From NCBI RefSeq assembly GCF_030066995.1, contig NZ_JASJAP010000003.1, positions 124,001 to 188,000 on the forward strand: a stretch of DNA of 64,000 bases, in the 5' to 3' direction. A model generated the notes under the pieces. It saw nothing but the letters and a program-made list of their open reading frames with translations. It was not told the origin of the DNA and made no database searches. The position numbers and the translations under genes are program-made. The stretch is from Erythrobacter sp. (lineage in GTDB: Bacteria; Pseudomonadota; Alphaproteobacteria; Sphingomonadales; Sphingomonadaceae). This document shows positions 37,213 through 45,912 of the stretch, piece by piece (position 1 is the stretch's first letter; each line of letters opens with the position of its first letter).

Positions 37213-38202
37213 TCAGATGTCGCGCTCGCGCTTGAGCCGGCGGGCTAGCAGTCTGGCGACCACATCACCGGGCGCGGCGCCGTCGAGGATTGCCTGCACT
37301 GCGGCGGTGATCGGCATTGCGATCCCGCGATCCTTGGACAGCTTGGCGAGTACGGGAGCGGTGTGCGCGCCCTCGGCGACGGTGCGACGATCGGCCATGA
37401 GTTCCGCCGCGCTGGCGCCTTCGCCAAGCGCTTTGCCGAGCGAGAAATTGCGGCTGGAGGTAGAGGTGCAGGTCAGAACCACATCGCCCATACCGCACAG
37501 GCCCGACAGCGTTTCGGCCCGCGCGCCCAGCGCCGCTCCGAACCGCAGCATTTCCGCCATGCCGCGCGCAATCAGCGCTGCGCGCGCGTTGTGACCGAGG
37601 CCAAGCCCTTCAACAAGGCCGCAGGCGATCGCCAGCACGTTCTTGATCGCCCCGCCGATCTCCGCCCCGGTAACATCATCCGAATAATACGGGCGGAACG
37701 AGGGCCGCGCGATGGCAGAGACCAGCCGTTCCCATTGCGCCTCGCCGCCCGAGCACGCCAGCGTGACCGCGGTGGGCAGGCCAGCGGCGACTTCGTGCGC
37801 GAAGGTCGGCCCGGAGAGCACAGCAACCGCGCTATCGGGGCAGGCGGCGCGCGCGACTTCGTTCATCAGCCGTCCGGAGCCCGCCTCGATGCCTTTCGAG
37901 CACAGCACCAGGTCGCGCGGGGAACGAGGGAGGCTGGCGAGCACTGTGCCCAGAACTTGCGCTGGGGTGACGCCAAGAACGATGTCCGTTTCAGCGAAGT
38001 CGCCCATGTCACCGGTCGCGCGGATCGTGGGATTGAGTTCAGCACTAGGCAGGTAGAGCGGATTGCGATGCCCGGCGTTGATCGTCTCGACCAATTCGGG
38101 CTCATAGGCCCACAGCAGGACTTCGCGACCGTCGCTGGCGAGCATTTGCGCCAGAGCCGTCCCCCAGGCGCCTGCGCCGATGACACCGACCCGCTGGCTC
38201 AT
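37213..38202 (-). CDS. gpsA: Glycerol-3-phosphate dehydrogenase [NAD(P)+]
   Basis: The start at 38202 overlaps the tsaD stop by 4 nt (ATGA) and places the nucleotide motif VGVIGAGAWGTALA at the N-terminus. The catalytic Lys segment GGAIKNVLAIACG and the substrate segment HNARAALIARG are present; length is 329 residues. It reduces dihydroxyacetone phosphate to sn-glycerol 3-phosphate for phospholipid synthesis. Confidence 0.94.
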   Translation of the reverse strand: MSQRVGVIGAGAWGTALAQMLASDGREVLLWAYEPELVETINAGHRNPLYLPSAELNPTIRATGDMGDFAETDIVLGVTPAQVLGTVLASLPRSPRDLVLCSKGIEAGSGRLMNEVARAACPDSAVAVLSGPTFAHEVAAGLPTAVTLACSGGEAQWERLVSAIARPSFRPYYSDDVTGAEIGGAIKNVLAIACGLVEGLGLGHNARAALIARGMAEMLRFGAALGARAETLSGLCGMGDVVLTCTSTSSRNFSLGKALGEGASAAELMADRRTVAEGAHTAPVLAKLSKDRGIAMPITAAVQAILDGAAPGDVVARLLARRLKRERDI

Positions 38203-39275
38203 GCTTTCACTCCCGCGCCGCGCACCGCTTCGGCTTCGGGGTCGAGCGGCCATCGCGGACGGGCGCGAAAGTCGAGCGGGTCGCCTTCAAAAAGTTCTCC
38301 CGATTTCGCCAGGCGCTCGCATCCGGCCCAGGCGATCATCGCCGCGTTATCGGTGCACAGCTTCAGCGGCGGCGCGCAAAAGCGCATTCCTCGCCTCTCA
38401 GCCAGAGCCTCCAGCGCCCTGCGCACCGAAAGATTGGCCGCAACGCCCCCGGCGGCGACCAGCGCGGGAGGGGTGCTAATCCGCTCCAGCGCATGGTCCA
38501 AACGATCGACAAGGCAATCGATTGCAGCCCGTTGGAAACTGGCGGCGAGGTCAGCGTCGGCGTGCTCGCCGCTCTCATAAGCCCGCAGGACCGCGCTCTT
38601 GAGCCCGGCAAACGAGAAATGCGGTTCCCTGGAGCCTTTCAACGGGCGGGGCAGGGGAACCGCCACCGCGTCGCCCTTGCTCGCCAGCCGCTCGACCGCC
38701 GGGCCTCCGGGATAACCGAGCCCCATGATCTTCGCGGTCTTGTCGAACGCTTCGCCAAGCGCGTCATCGATGGTTGTGGCAAGGCGGCGATACTCACCGA
38801 CGCCTTCGACAAGCAGGATCTGGCAGTGCCCTCCCGAAACCAGCAGCAGCAGATAGGGAAAGGCGAGCGCCTCGTCGGCAAGACGCGGGGAGAGCGCGTG
38901 GCCTTCGAGGTGATTGATCGCCAGCAGCGGCGTGTCCGAGGCCATCGCCAGCGCCTTGGCGCTCACCAGACCCACCATAACGCCCCCGATCAGGCCCGGC
39001 CCGGCGGTCGCGGCGATCGCGTCCACCGCTTCAAGCCCGATCCCGGCGTCTTCGAGCACGGCGTCGATCATGGGCGCAAGGCGCTCGGCGTGGGCGCGCG
39101 CGGCGATTTCGGGGACGACACCGCCATAAGGCGCGTGTTCGGCTTCCTGACTGGCGATGCGCTCGGCCAGAACAACCCGTTCGGAAGTCACCAGAGCGAC
39201 AGCTGTCTCATCGCAGCTCGACTCGATGCCGAGAACGATTGCCTTTCCAGCGGAGATGCGCGCTTGTGATCCCAT
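38199..39275 (-). CDS. tsaD: tRNA N6-adenosine threonylcarbamoyltransferase
   Basis: The 358-residue protein has the ASKHA fold with LGIESSCDET at the N-terminus and the metal pair in INHLEGHAL (HxxxH). It transfers threonylcarbamoyl to A37 of ANN-decoding tRNAs together with TsaB and TsaE. It is divergent from hemC by 56 nt and leads the tsaD-gpsA-flippase unit. The pairing with gpsA and divergent hemC is common in alphaproteobacteria. Confidence 0.95.
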   Translation of the reverse strand: MGSQARISAGKAIVLGIESSCDETAVALVTSERVVLAERIASQEAEHAPYGGVVPEIAARAHAERLAPMIDAVLEDAGIGLEAVDAIAATAGPGLIGGVMVGLVSAKALAMASDTPLLAINHLEGHALSPRLADEALAFPYLLLLVSGGHCQILLVEGVGEYRRLATTIDDALGEAFDKTAKIMGLGYPGGPAVERLASKGDAVAVPLPRPLKGSREPHFSFAGLKSAVLRAYESGEHADADLAASFQRAAIDCLVDRLDHALERISTPPALVAAGGVAANLSVRRALEALAERRGMRFCAPPLKLCTDNAAMIAWAGCERLAKSGELFEGDPLDFRARPRWPLDPEAEAVRGAGVKA

Positions 39276-39331
39276 CGCGCTTTCATCTAGTCGTTGCGCG
39301 GGCTAGGGCAAGCCGGACGGAAGGGATGTCC

Positions 39332-40270
39332 ATGACTAAGCACACGAACCCGGCGGTGAGAATCCGCCTGGGGACACGCAATTCGCCCCTCGCCATGGCG
39401 CAAGCGTATGAAACGCGCGACCGGCTCTGCGCAGCGCATGGTTGGGCTGAGGACGAGGTGGAACTGGTCCCGGTGATGGCGAGCGGTGACAAAGTGCTGG
39501 ACCGGCCGCTGGCGGAAATCGGCGGCAAAGCGCTGTGGACCAAGGAACTCGATGTCTGGCTTGTCGAAGGGCGGATCGATGTGGCGGTCCATTCGGCCAA
39601 GGACGTGGAGACGATTCGGCCCGATGCCTTTGTCTTTGGCGCGGTCCTGCCGCGCGCGGACCGGCGCGATTGTCTGATCGGTGCCGCCGGGATCGCTGAA
39701 ATCCCGGAGGGTGCCGTGGTGGGCACCAGCGCCCCGCGCCGGGCAGCCCAGCTCTTGTGGCAGCGCCCGGATTGCAAGGTCGTCACGTTTCGCGGAAATG
39801 TCGCGACGCGTCTTGCCAAACTGGAAGCGGGAGAGGCGGATGTGACCTTTCTGGCGGCGGCCGGGCTTGAGCGGCTTGGCCAGGCGCATGTGGGCGTTCC
39901 CATCGACGAGACGATGTGGCGCCCGGCAGCGGCCCAGGGTGTCATCGCGCTGGAATGCCGCGCCGGCGACAGCGCGACGCGCGACGCGCTGGCGGCGATT
40001 GACCACAGCGAGACGCACGCGGAATTGCGCGCCGAGCGGCTCTTGCTTGAGGCTCTGGGAGGCACATGCCACTCACCGGTTGCGGCGACGTGCCACTATG
40101 TCGACGGCACTATGGTCCTCGACGCCTCGCTCTTTTCGCCCGACGGGCAGGAGCGCGTGGATGGAGAGGCCCATTTCAAACCGGGCGAGAACGATGAGGT
40201 TCTGGCGCTTGCGCGCGATCTTCTGAGCCGCTCGTCGCCTGCAATAACGGAGCATTTTCGCGGCGCATGA
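39332..40270 (+). CDS. hemC: Porphobilinogen deaminase (hydroxymethylbilane synthase)
   Basis: ATG 39332 is chosen because GGAAGGG at 39319-39325 is 6 nt upstream; the ATG at 39326 abuts that site. The 312-residue enzyme shows IRLGTRNSPLAMAQA, the catalytic Asp region HSAKDVET, and the dipyrromethane-binding Cys in LGGTCHSPVAA. It polymerises four porphobilinogens in the heme pathway. Its stop overlaps the hemD start by 4 nt. Confidence 0.94.
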   Translation: MTKHTNPAVRIRLGTRNSPLAMAQAYETRDRLCAAHGWAEDEVELVPVMASGDKVLDRPLAEIGGKALWTKELDVWLVEGRIDVAVHSAKDVETIRPDAFVFGAVLPRADRRDCLIGAAGIAEIPEGAVVGTSAPRRAAQLLWQRPDCKVVTFRGNVATRLAKLEAGEADVTFLAAAGLERLGQAHVGVPIDETMWRPAAAQGVIALECRAGDSATRDALAAIDHSETHAELRAERLLLEALGGTCHSPVAATCHYVDGTMVLDASLFSPDGQERVDGEAHFKPGENDEVLALARDLLSRSSPAITEHFRGA

Positions 40271-40959
40271 GCGATACACCCGTCCTTGCCATCCGGCCTG
40301 AGCCCGGCCTGTCCGCAACGCTGGCCCTCGGGCGCCAGATGGGGCTGGCCATGCACGGCTTCGCGCTGTCGCGCGTGGTGCCTGTGGAATGGGAAGTGCC
40401 ATCGCTCTCGCGCTTCGATGCGCTTCTCATCGGCAGCGCGAACGCGATGCGCCTGGGTGGAAAAAATCTCGCCCGGCTGACGCATCTGCCGGTCCACGCC
40501 GTGGGTGAGGCCACCGCGCGCGAGGCGAGAGCGGCTGGCTTTGAGGTGACGCGGCTTGGCCAAGGGGGCTTGCAGAGCGTTCTCGATGCCGTGGAGCCAC
40601 CGGTGCATTATCTGCGGCTTGTCGGAAACGAATATGTCGCGCTCGATTGGCCCGAAGGCGTATCCTTCGAACCGCTTCCGGTCTACGCCGTTCAGCCTCG
40701 CCATTTTCTCGACAAGCCCGCCTCACTGCTGCAAGGCGAGGTGATCGTGCTGCTCCACTCGGCGGCTTCGACCCGCCAGTTCGTCTCTGAATGCGCGCGG
40801 CTATCTGTGGACCGGAGCCGGGTCACACTGGCGGCGATGGGAGAGCGCATCGCCGAACCGGCGCGCGCGGCTGATGAGGGCGGATGGGCCGCTGTCCACA
40901 TCGCAATGGAGCCAAGCGACGAGGCGCTGCTGGCCATGGTGTCCGCGCTATGCCAATAA
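40267..40959 (+). CDS. hemD: Uroporphyrinogen-III synthase
   Basis: The 230-residue protein has the two-lobed HemD fold, which is poorly conserved in sequence. Supporting points are the overlap with hemC (ATGA), the length, and HemD-like segments such as LLIGSANAMRLGG and VHAVGEATAREARAAGF. It cyclises hydroxymethylbilane with inversion of ring D. Confidence 0.88.
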   Translation: MSDTPVLAIRPEPGLSATLALGRQMGLAMHGFALSRVVPVEWEVPSLSRFDALLIGSANAMRLGGKNLARLTHLPVHAVGEATAREARAAGFEVTRLGQGGLQSVLDAVEPPVHYLRLVGNEYVALDWPEGVSFEPLPVYAVQPRHFLDKPASLLQGEVIVLLHSAASTRQFVSECARLSVDRSRVTLAAMGERIAEPARAADEGGWAAVHIAMEPSDEALLAMVSALCQ

Positions 40960-41066
40960 GGACGACATGAACGTCTCCCGCGCCGGAACGTTGACTGTCG
41001 AGAAAACACGGCATTGGTGTCGGGCCGGGAGCGGTTTTTCGGGGCGCAATAAGAGATAAGACGGGT

Positions 41067-42005
41067 ATGGAATCGAAGTATGGCAGCCGGCGCAAGAATT
41101 CGCCCATGAAGGGCGCCTTGCTTGCGTCAGGCGCGTCATTTCTAATCGGCGGCGCGCTGGTCGGCTATGTGGTTTGGCACAACGCCCGCACGGACGACCC
41201 GCCCGAACCGCCAAGAGTGGAAACGATCGCCGAGAGCGGCTCGCCCACCCCGACAGGGGTGCCCAGCGCGGCTGTTTCCCCATCGCCCACCCCGTTGGCC
41301 GAAGCCCTGGGAGAGGCAGAAACGCCCGAGGAGGCTGTGGAAGCGGTCACGCGGGTCGCTGAGCAGCAGGGCGGACTTGAACAGCGCCTTGCCGCCGCCG
41401 AGCAGCGGTTGACGCGGCTCGATATTCAAGCGCAGGCCGCCGCCGGAAACGCCGCGCGCGCCGAAGCGCTGCTGATCGCCTTCGCCACGCGCCGTCTGGT
41501 CGAGCGCGGGGATGAGCTTGGCTATCTCGCCGACCAATTGCGGCTGCGGTTCGGCGACGAACGCCCGAACGCGGTCAACACGATCATCAGTTTTTCGCGC
41601 ATCGATCCTCCGATCCGGCTCGATGGCCTGCTGGCCCGGCTCGACGGCCTGGGGCCGCAGTTACAGGAGCGCAGCGAAGGGCCGTCATGGGAGGCCTTTT
41701 CCCGCGAGATTGGCGAACTCTTCGTCATTCGCCGCGAATCGACGCCCTCCAGCCAGCCCGAACGGCGGCTTGAGCGCGCGCGTTACGCCATGGAGCAGGG
41801 GCGCTATCGCAGCGCGATCGAGGAAGTGCGCGGCCTGCCCGGCGCGGACAAGGCCGACGCATGGATCGCCGATGTGGAGCGTTTCGCCAGCGCGATGGAG
41901 GCGCTTGAGAACATTGAAGCGGCCGCCGTGCTCGATCAGCGGGGCCTGCGCGATGGGTCGGGCAACCGCGTTGCGCAACCAAGCGCCGTCGAAACGCCCG
42001 GCTAA
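41067..42005 (+). CDS. Mic60/mitofilin-like inner-membrane protein
   Basis: The 312-residue protein has one N-terminal transmembrane helix (about 15-35), a Pro/Thr/Ser-rich linker and a helical segment (about 85-140, likely coiled coil). In alphaproteobacteria a Mic60 homologue typically sits right after hemC-hemD, so this assignment rests largely on synteny and layout. The C-terminal mitofilin signature is not obvious to me. It starts 107 nt after hemD. A role in shaping inner-membrane invaginations or envelope contacts is inferred. Confidence 0.65.
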   Translation: MESKYGSRRKNSPMKGALLASGASFLIGGALVGYVVWHNARTDDPPEPPRVETIAESGSPTPTGVPSAAVSPSPTPLAEALGEAETPEEAVEAVTRVAEQQGGLEQRLAAAEQRLTRLDIQAQAAAGNAARAEALLIAFATRRLVERGDELGYLADQLRLRFGDERPNAVNTIISFSRIDPPIRLDGLLARLDGLGPQLQERSEGPSWEAFSREIGELFVIRRESTPSSQPERRLERARYAMEQGRYRSAIEEVRGLPGADKADAWIADVERFASAMEALENIEAAAVLDQRGLRDGSGNRVAQPSAVETPG

Positions 42006-42014
42006 GCTCTCACG

Positions 42015-43238
42015 TCAGGCGCGCAGCAATTCGGGCAGATCGCCGGACACCCCGCGCGCCTCATCCATAAAGAAGGTTTTCAACGCCCCGGTGCGTTGCA
42101 CCCCGGCCATACCTAACCGCCGGATAGCCGAGGCGGCGTTGCCGGGCACTCCGAACAAGCGTGTCAGAGTGTCGGTCGCAAGGCTCACCATGAAGCTGTC
42201 GAGCCCGCGCCAGTTTTCGTATCGCTTCAAAAGCTGTGCGTCGCCCGGGTCCAGGCCCAGCCGCGCGCCGTCGGCCAGAACCTCGACCAGCGCCGCCGCG
42301 TCGCGCAGCCCCAGATTGAGGCCCTGGCCCGCAATCGGGTGTATGCCGTGCGCTGCATCGCCCACCAGGGCCAGACGTTCATCGGTGATCTTGGCGGTGT
42401 GATGGAAGCCGAGCGGCCAGCTTGATCTCTTGCCCACGCTCGTCACTTCGCCAAGGACATCGCCCATGCGCTTTTGCACCTCGGAAAGGAACGCGCGGTC
42501 GCCCAGCTTCATGACGCCGCGTCCATCCTCTTCGGAGACGGTCCATACAAGCGAGGATCGGTGCGTCCCGTCCGCGTCGTCGTTCATGGGGAGCAGCGCG
42601 AAGGGGCCGGCGGGGTAGAAGATCTCCCAGGCAACGTTGTCGTGTGGTTTGGAATGGGTGAGCCCGGCGATGACGGCGCGGTGCTTGTAGTCCCATTTTG
42701 CGAGCGTAAAGCCCGCTTCTTCCCGCGTCGGCGAGCCGCGCCCTTCGGCGGCGACCATCAGTCGGCCTTTGAGCTTCTCTCCCGACGCGAGCACGGCGGC
42801 GACACCGTATTCGGAGCGCTGGCGCTCCGTCACCTCGGCCTTGGACACCCAGTTGATGAGTGGTTCTTCAGCGGCGGCCTCGAAGAGGGCCAGCCGCAAA
42901 CGCCGGTTCGGGAACATCCGGCCCAGGGTGCCCTGATCGGCGTCAGGCTGAAAATCGATGCGGCCCGGCTTTTGCTGATCGGTCACTGCAATGCTGGCGA
43001 TGTCGCAGGCGAATTCCTCAAGGCCCTCGGCAATCCCGATATTGGTGAACATATGCCAGCTCGCGGTCGAGATCGCGGTGGCGCGGTCATCGAACCCCTC
43101 GGCGGTCAGCTCCGCCGGGTCCGCGCGGTCGATGACATGGCTCGACAGCCCCTTCTTCGCCGCCGCCAGCGCGAGCGCCATGCCGACAAGGCCGCCGCCC
43201 AGGATCAGAAGGTCGCGGGTCTCGTGCGTCTGGGTCAT
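42015..43238 (-). CDS. UbiH/UbiF/COQ6-family FAD-dependent hydroxylase
   Basis: The 407-residue class A flavoprotein monooxygenase has the FAD motif ILGGGLVGMALALAA and the second FAD/ribityl motif LVGDAAHGIHPIAGQGLNLGLRD. The family hydroxylates the ubiquinone ring. Which ring position cannot be read from sequence. It is convergent with the Mic60-like gene (9-nt gap) and divergent from the DsbD-type gene. Confidence 0.88.
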   Translation of the reverse strand: MTQTHETRDLLILGGGLVGMALALAAAKKGLSSHVIDRADPAELTAEGFDDRATAISTASWHMFTNIGIAEGLEEFACDIASIAVTDQQKPGRIDFQPDADQGTLGRMFPNRRLRLALFEAAAEEPLINWVSKAEVTERQRSEYGVAAVLASGEKLKGRLMVAAEGRGSPTREEAGFTLAKWDYKHRAVIAGLTHSKPHDNVAWEIFYPAGPFALLPMNDDADGTHRSSLVWTVSEEDGRGVMKLGDRAFLSEVQKRMGDVLGEVTSVGKRSSWPLGFHHTAKITDERLALVGDAAHGIHPIAGQGLNLGLRDAAALVEVLADGARLGLDPGDAQLLKRYENWRGLDSFMVSLATDTLTRLFGVPGNAASAIRRLGMAGVQRTGALKTFFMDEARGVSGDLPELLRA

Positions 43239-43297
43239 TGTGTCACCTTGTCCGGTCCGTTTGCGATCACCATGTGTTCCGCTCTAGAGGCTTGGCC

Positions 43298-45376
43298 GTG
43301 ACCGACGCAACATTCTTTCCCCCTTGGCCAAGACACTTCGCTGCATGGGTTTTTGCGTGCCTCGCAAGTCTGGCCCTTGCCTGCGCAGCGAGCGCGCAGG
43401 AGACCGAACGCCGCGAATTCTATGGCGATGCCAACATCGAAGTGCAGCTGCTCGCGGAAGACCTGCCTGCGCCGGGCCGGGAATGGACGCTCGCGCTCAC
43501 CTTCTCGCCAAGCGCGCCCGAATGGCACGGCTATTGGAAGAATCCGGGCGATGCAGGGCAGGGCCTGCGGCTGACCCTCGATCTGCCTGAAGGCTGGGAA
43601 ATGGGCGAGGCGCTCTATCCAGTGCCCGATCGTCTCCTGATCGGCGATCTGATGAACCACATTTACGAGGGTGAGTACGCCGTCCTGGTGCCGGTGAGCG
43701 TGCCTGAGGATGCGGAGATCGAAGGCATCCCGACCCTGACCGGCTATGTCGAATTTCTCGCCTGCACCGATCGTGTGTGCGTGCCGCAAGACGCGGTGCT
43801 GGAGGCAGGGATTGGCCTTGGCGATTTTCCGAAATGGCGCGCGCAGGTGGCGCCGTTGCTCGATGCGCAAGCGGCGTTTGATCTCGCCGGAGATACGCTG
43901 CGCCTGGCGATCCCGCTGCCCGAAAGCGTTACCTTGGCCGCGCCGCACGTCTTCATCGCCAACGAAGAGCTGGTTGACTACGCGGCAGCGCAGAGCTTTC
44001 GCCGCGCCGGCGACACATTGACAGTCGATGTTCCGCTTGGTCGCGGGAACGCCGCGCCTCCCGGCGCGGTTGAAGGCATCCTCGCCTTTGGGGATGAATC
44101 CGGCGTGCGCTTCAGGGCGGTGCCCGGCGAAGTGCCGACGGGCGGCGAGGTGATCGCGGGGCCGGCGACACGCGCTGTTCCGCCGCTGTGGACGCTCGCG
44201 ATCGGCGCGCTGGTTGGCGGTTTCATTCTCAACATCATGCCCTGTGTGTTTCCGATACTCAGCCTCAAGGCTCTTAGTCTCGCGCGTGCTGGTGAAAGCG
44301 AGGCAGCGGCGCGGGTCGAGGGGCTCGCCTACACTGCCGGAGTGGTGCTGGCCTGCGTGGCGCTCGGCGCGGTACTGCTCGCCTTGCGCGCGGCGGGCGA
44401 GCAGGTGGGCTGGGCATTTCAATTGCAGGAGCCTTCGGTCGTGATCGTCCTGCTGGTGCTGGCCGCCGCGATCACCGCCAACTTTGCAGGTGTGTTCGAA
44501 CTTCCCAGCATCGACACGGGGTCTGGCGCGCGCAAGGGAGCGGGCGGCGCGTTTGCGACCGGGCTGCTCGCCGCTTTTGCCGCCACGCCGTGCACGGGAC
44601 CGTTCATGGCCGCCGCTCTAGGCGCAGCGCTGTTGCTCCCCGCGCCCCTCGCGCTCGTGCTGTTCGCAATGCTGGGGCTGGGGCTGGCGCTCCCATTTCT
44701 TGCACTCGGCTTTGTACCCGCTCTGCGCCGCCGCCTGCCCAAGCCGGGCGCCTGGATGGAGACGTTCCGGCGCATCATGGCGATCCCGATGGGCCTCACC
44801 GCCATCGCGCTTGTCTGGCTCACCGCACAGCTTGGTGGGCGCTATTTTGCCATGCTGGCCTTGCTCACCGTCTTCGGGGTCATTCTGGCGCTGTGGGTGG
44901 TCGGCAAGCTCCAACGCGCGGGCAAAATGGCCTGGCCCGCTCTTCCGCTCGTCGCCGCGCCCTTCCTCGTTTTCGGGGCGGTGGCGCTGCCCGCCAGTTT
45001 TGAACGCCCCTTGCGCGGTGCGTCGGCGTCGCTCTTGGCCGCGCAGGAGTTCTCCGAGGAGGCGCTGGCCGAGGGGCGCGCAAGCGGTAAACCGGTCTTC
45101 GTGTGGTTCACCGCCGATTGGTGCGTGACCTGCAAGGTGAACGAGAGCGTGGCGATCGAGCGCGAGGCGACCGCCGAGGCGTTCGAGGAAGCGGAGGTCA
45201 TCGCCATGGTGGGCGACTGGACCGTGCGCGATGAGGCCATCACCGCGTTCCTGACCGAGCAGGGGGCGGCCGGCGTACCGCTTTACCTATGGTACGAGCC
45301 CGGCGCAGAACCCGAACAGCTGCCGCAGGTTCTGACGCCCGATACCCTGCCTGAGCTTGCGCGCCGCCCCCGCTAG
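43298..45376 (+). CDS. DsbD/ScsB-type thiol:disulfide reductase
   Basis: GTG 43298 has AGAGG at 43286-43290, 7 nt upstream, and gives a 692-residue precursor with a signal peptide ending near ASAQ. A periplasmic beta-sandwich domain (about 25-270), an eight-helix CcdA/DsbD core with the cysteine motifs NIMPCVFP and ATPCTGP, and a C-terminal thioredoxin domain (TADWCVTCKVN) follow. It carries electrons from cytoplasmic thioredoxin to periplasmic targets. The start lies 59 nt from that of the divergent UbiH-type gene. Confidence 0.88.
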   Translation: MTDATFFPPWPRHFAAWVFACLASLALACAASAQETERREFYGDANIEVQLLAEDLPAPGREWTLALTFSPSAPEWHGYWKNPGDAGQGLRLTLDLPEGWEMGEALYPVPDRLLIGDLMNHIYEGEYAVLVPVSVPEDAEIEGIPTLTGYVEFLACTDRVCVPQDAVLEAGIGLGDFPKWRAQVAPLLDAQAAFDLAGDTLRLAIPLPESVTLAAPHVFIANEELVDYAAAQSFRRAGDTLTVDVPLGRGNAAPPGAVEGILAFGDESGVRFRAVPGEVPTGGEVIAGPATRAVPPLWTLAIGALVGGFILNIMPCVFPILSLKALSLARAGESEAAARVEGLAYTAGVVLACVALGAVLLALRAAGEQVGWAFQLQEPSVVIVLLVLAAAITANFAGVFELPSIDTGSGARKGAGGAFATGLLAAFAATPCTGPFMAAALGAALLLPAPLALVLFAMLGLGLALPFLALGFVPALRRRLPKPGAWMETFRRIMAIPMGLTAIALVWLTAQLGGRYFAMLALLTVFGVILALWVVGKLQRAGKMAWPALPLVAAPFLVFGAVALPASFERPLRGASASLLAAQEFSEEALAEGRASGKPVFVWFTADWCVTCKVNESVAIEREATAEAFEEAEVIAMVGDWTVRDEAITAFLTEQGAAGVPLYLWYEPGAEPEQLPQVLTPDTLPELARRPR

Positions 45377-45912
45377 CCTTCGCGGCAACGCTCCACCAGA
45401 CGCATGGGCAGATCGCTCGCGTTCAGTTTGACAAGCCCGCCGCCCGGAACCGTCGCGTTGACCGCGCGCGGACCGGCCAGAGGTTCCAGATCGCGGTCGT
45501 CGGCGGGCGCTTCGCCGCGCCAGACCATCGCGCCCTCGACGTGCGTGGCGTCGACTTCGATCCGGCCGATATGACCGTTGCCCACCAGCGCCATCAGCGC
45601 TTTGGCGCCCTCATCCGCAGGGCTCGGCCGGGTGATGCGCACGCGCGCTTGTTTCTCATCGGTCAGGCAATCAAGCGACATCAGAGCGGGTGAGCCGGGC
45701 ACACCATAGATGATCCGGTTCCCATCGCGCGCGCTTGCTGTCCACAAAGCGCCTTCGGTGTCGGGAGAGGGCAAAGGCTCCGAAGCGTAGGTTGGCGCCG
45801 GATCGGGCATGGCGCGGTTCATACCCGCATCGGTTGGCGGCGGCTTGCAGGCTGCAAGCGCCACAGCGCCGATGGCTAGCGCGGCCCAGCGGCTGGGGGT
45901 CTTGGCCCTCAT
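45373..45912 (-). CDS. Putative lipoprotein of unknown function
   Basis: The start at 45912 overlaps the S10 peptidase stop by 4 nt (ATGA). The 179-residue protein begins with a lipoprotein signal and a lipobox ending LAAC. The rest, with a Pro-rich stretch followed by a small beta-rich domain containing one further Cys pair, has no family I recognise. A longer open frame to 46194 lies inside the peptidase gene and is not needed. Co-translation with the peptidase suggests a shared envelope role. It converges on the DsbD-type gene. Confidence 0.7.
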   Translation of the reverse strand: MRAKTPSRWAALAIGAVALAACKPPPTDAGMNRAMPDPAPTYASEPLPSPDTEGALWTASARDGNRIIYGVPGSPALMSLDCLTDEKQARVRITRPSPADEGAKALMALVGNGHIGRIEVDATHVEGAMVWRGEAPADDRDLEPLAGPRAVNATVPGGGLVKLNASDLPMRLVERCREG

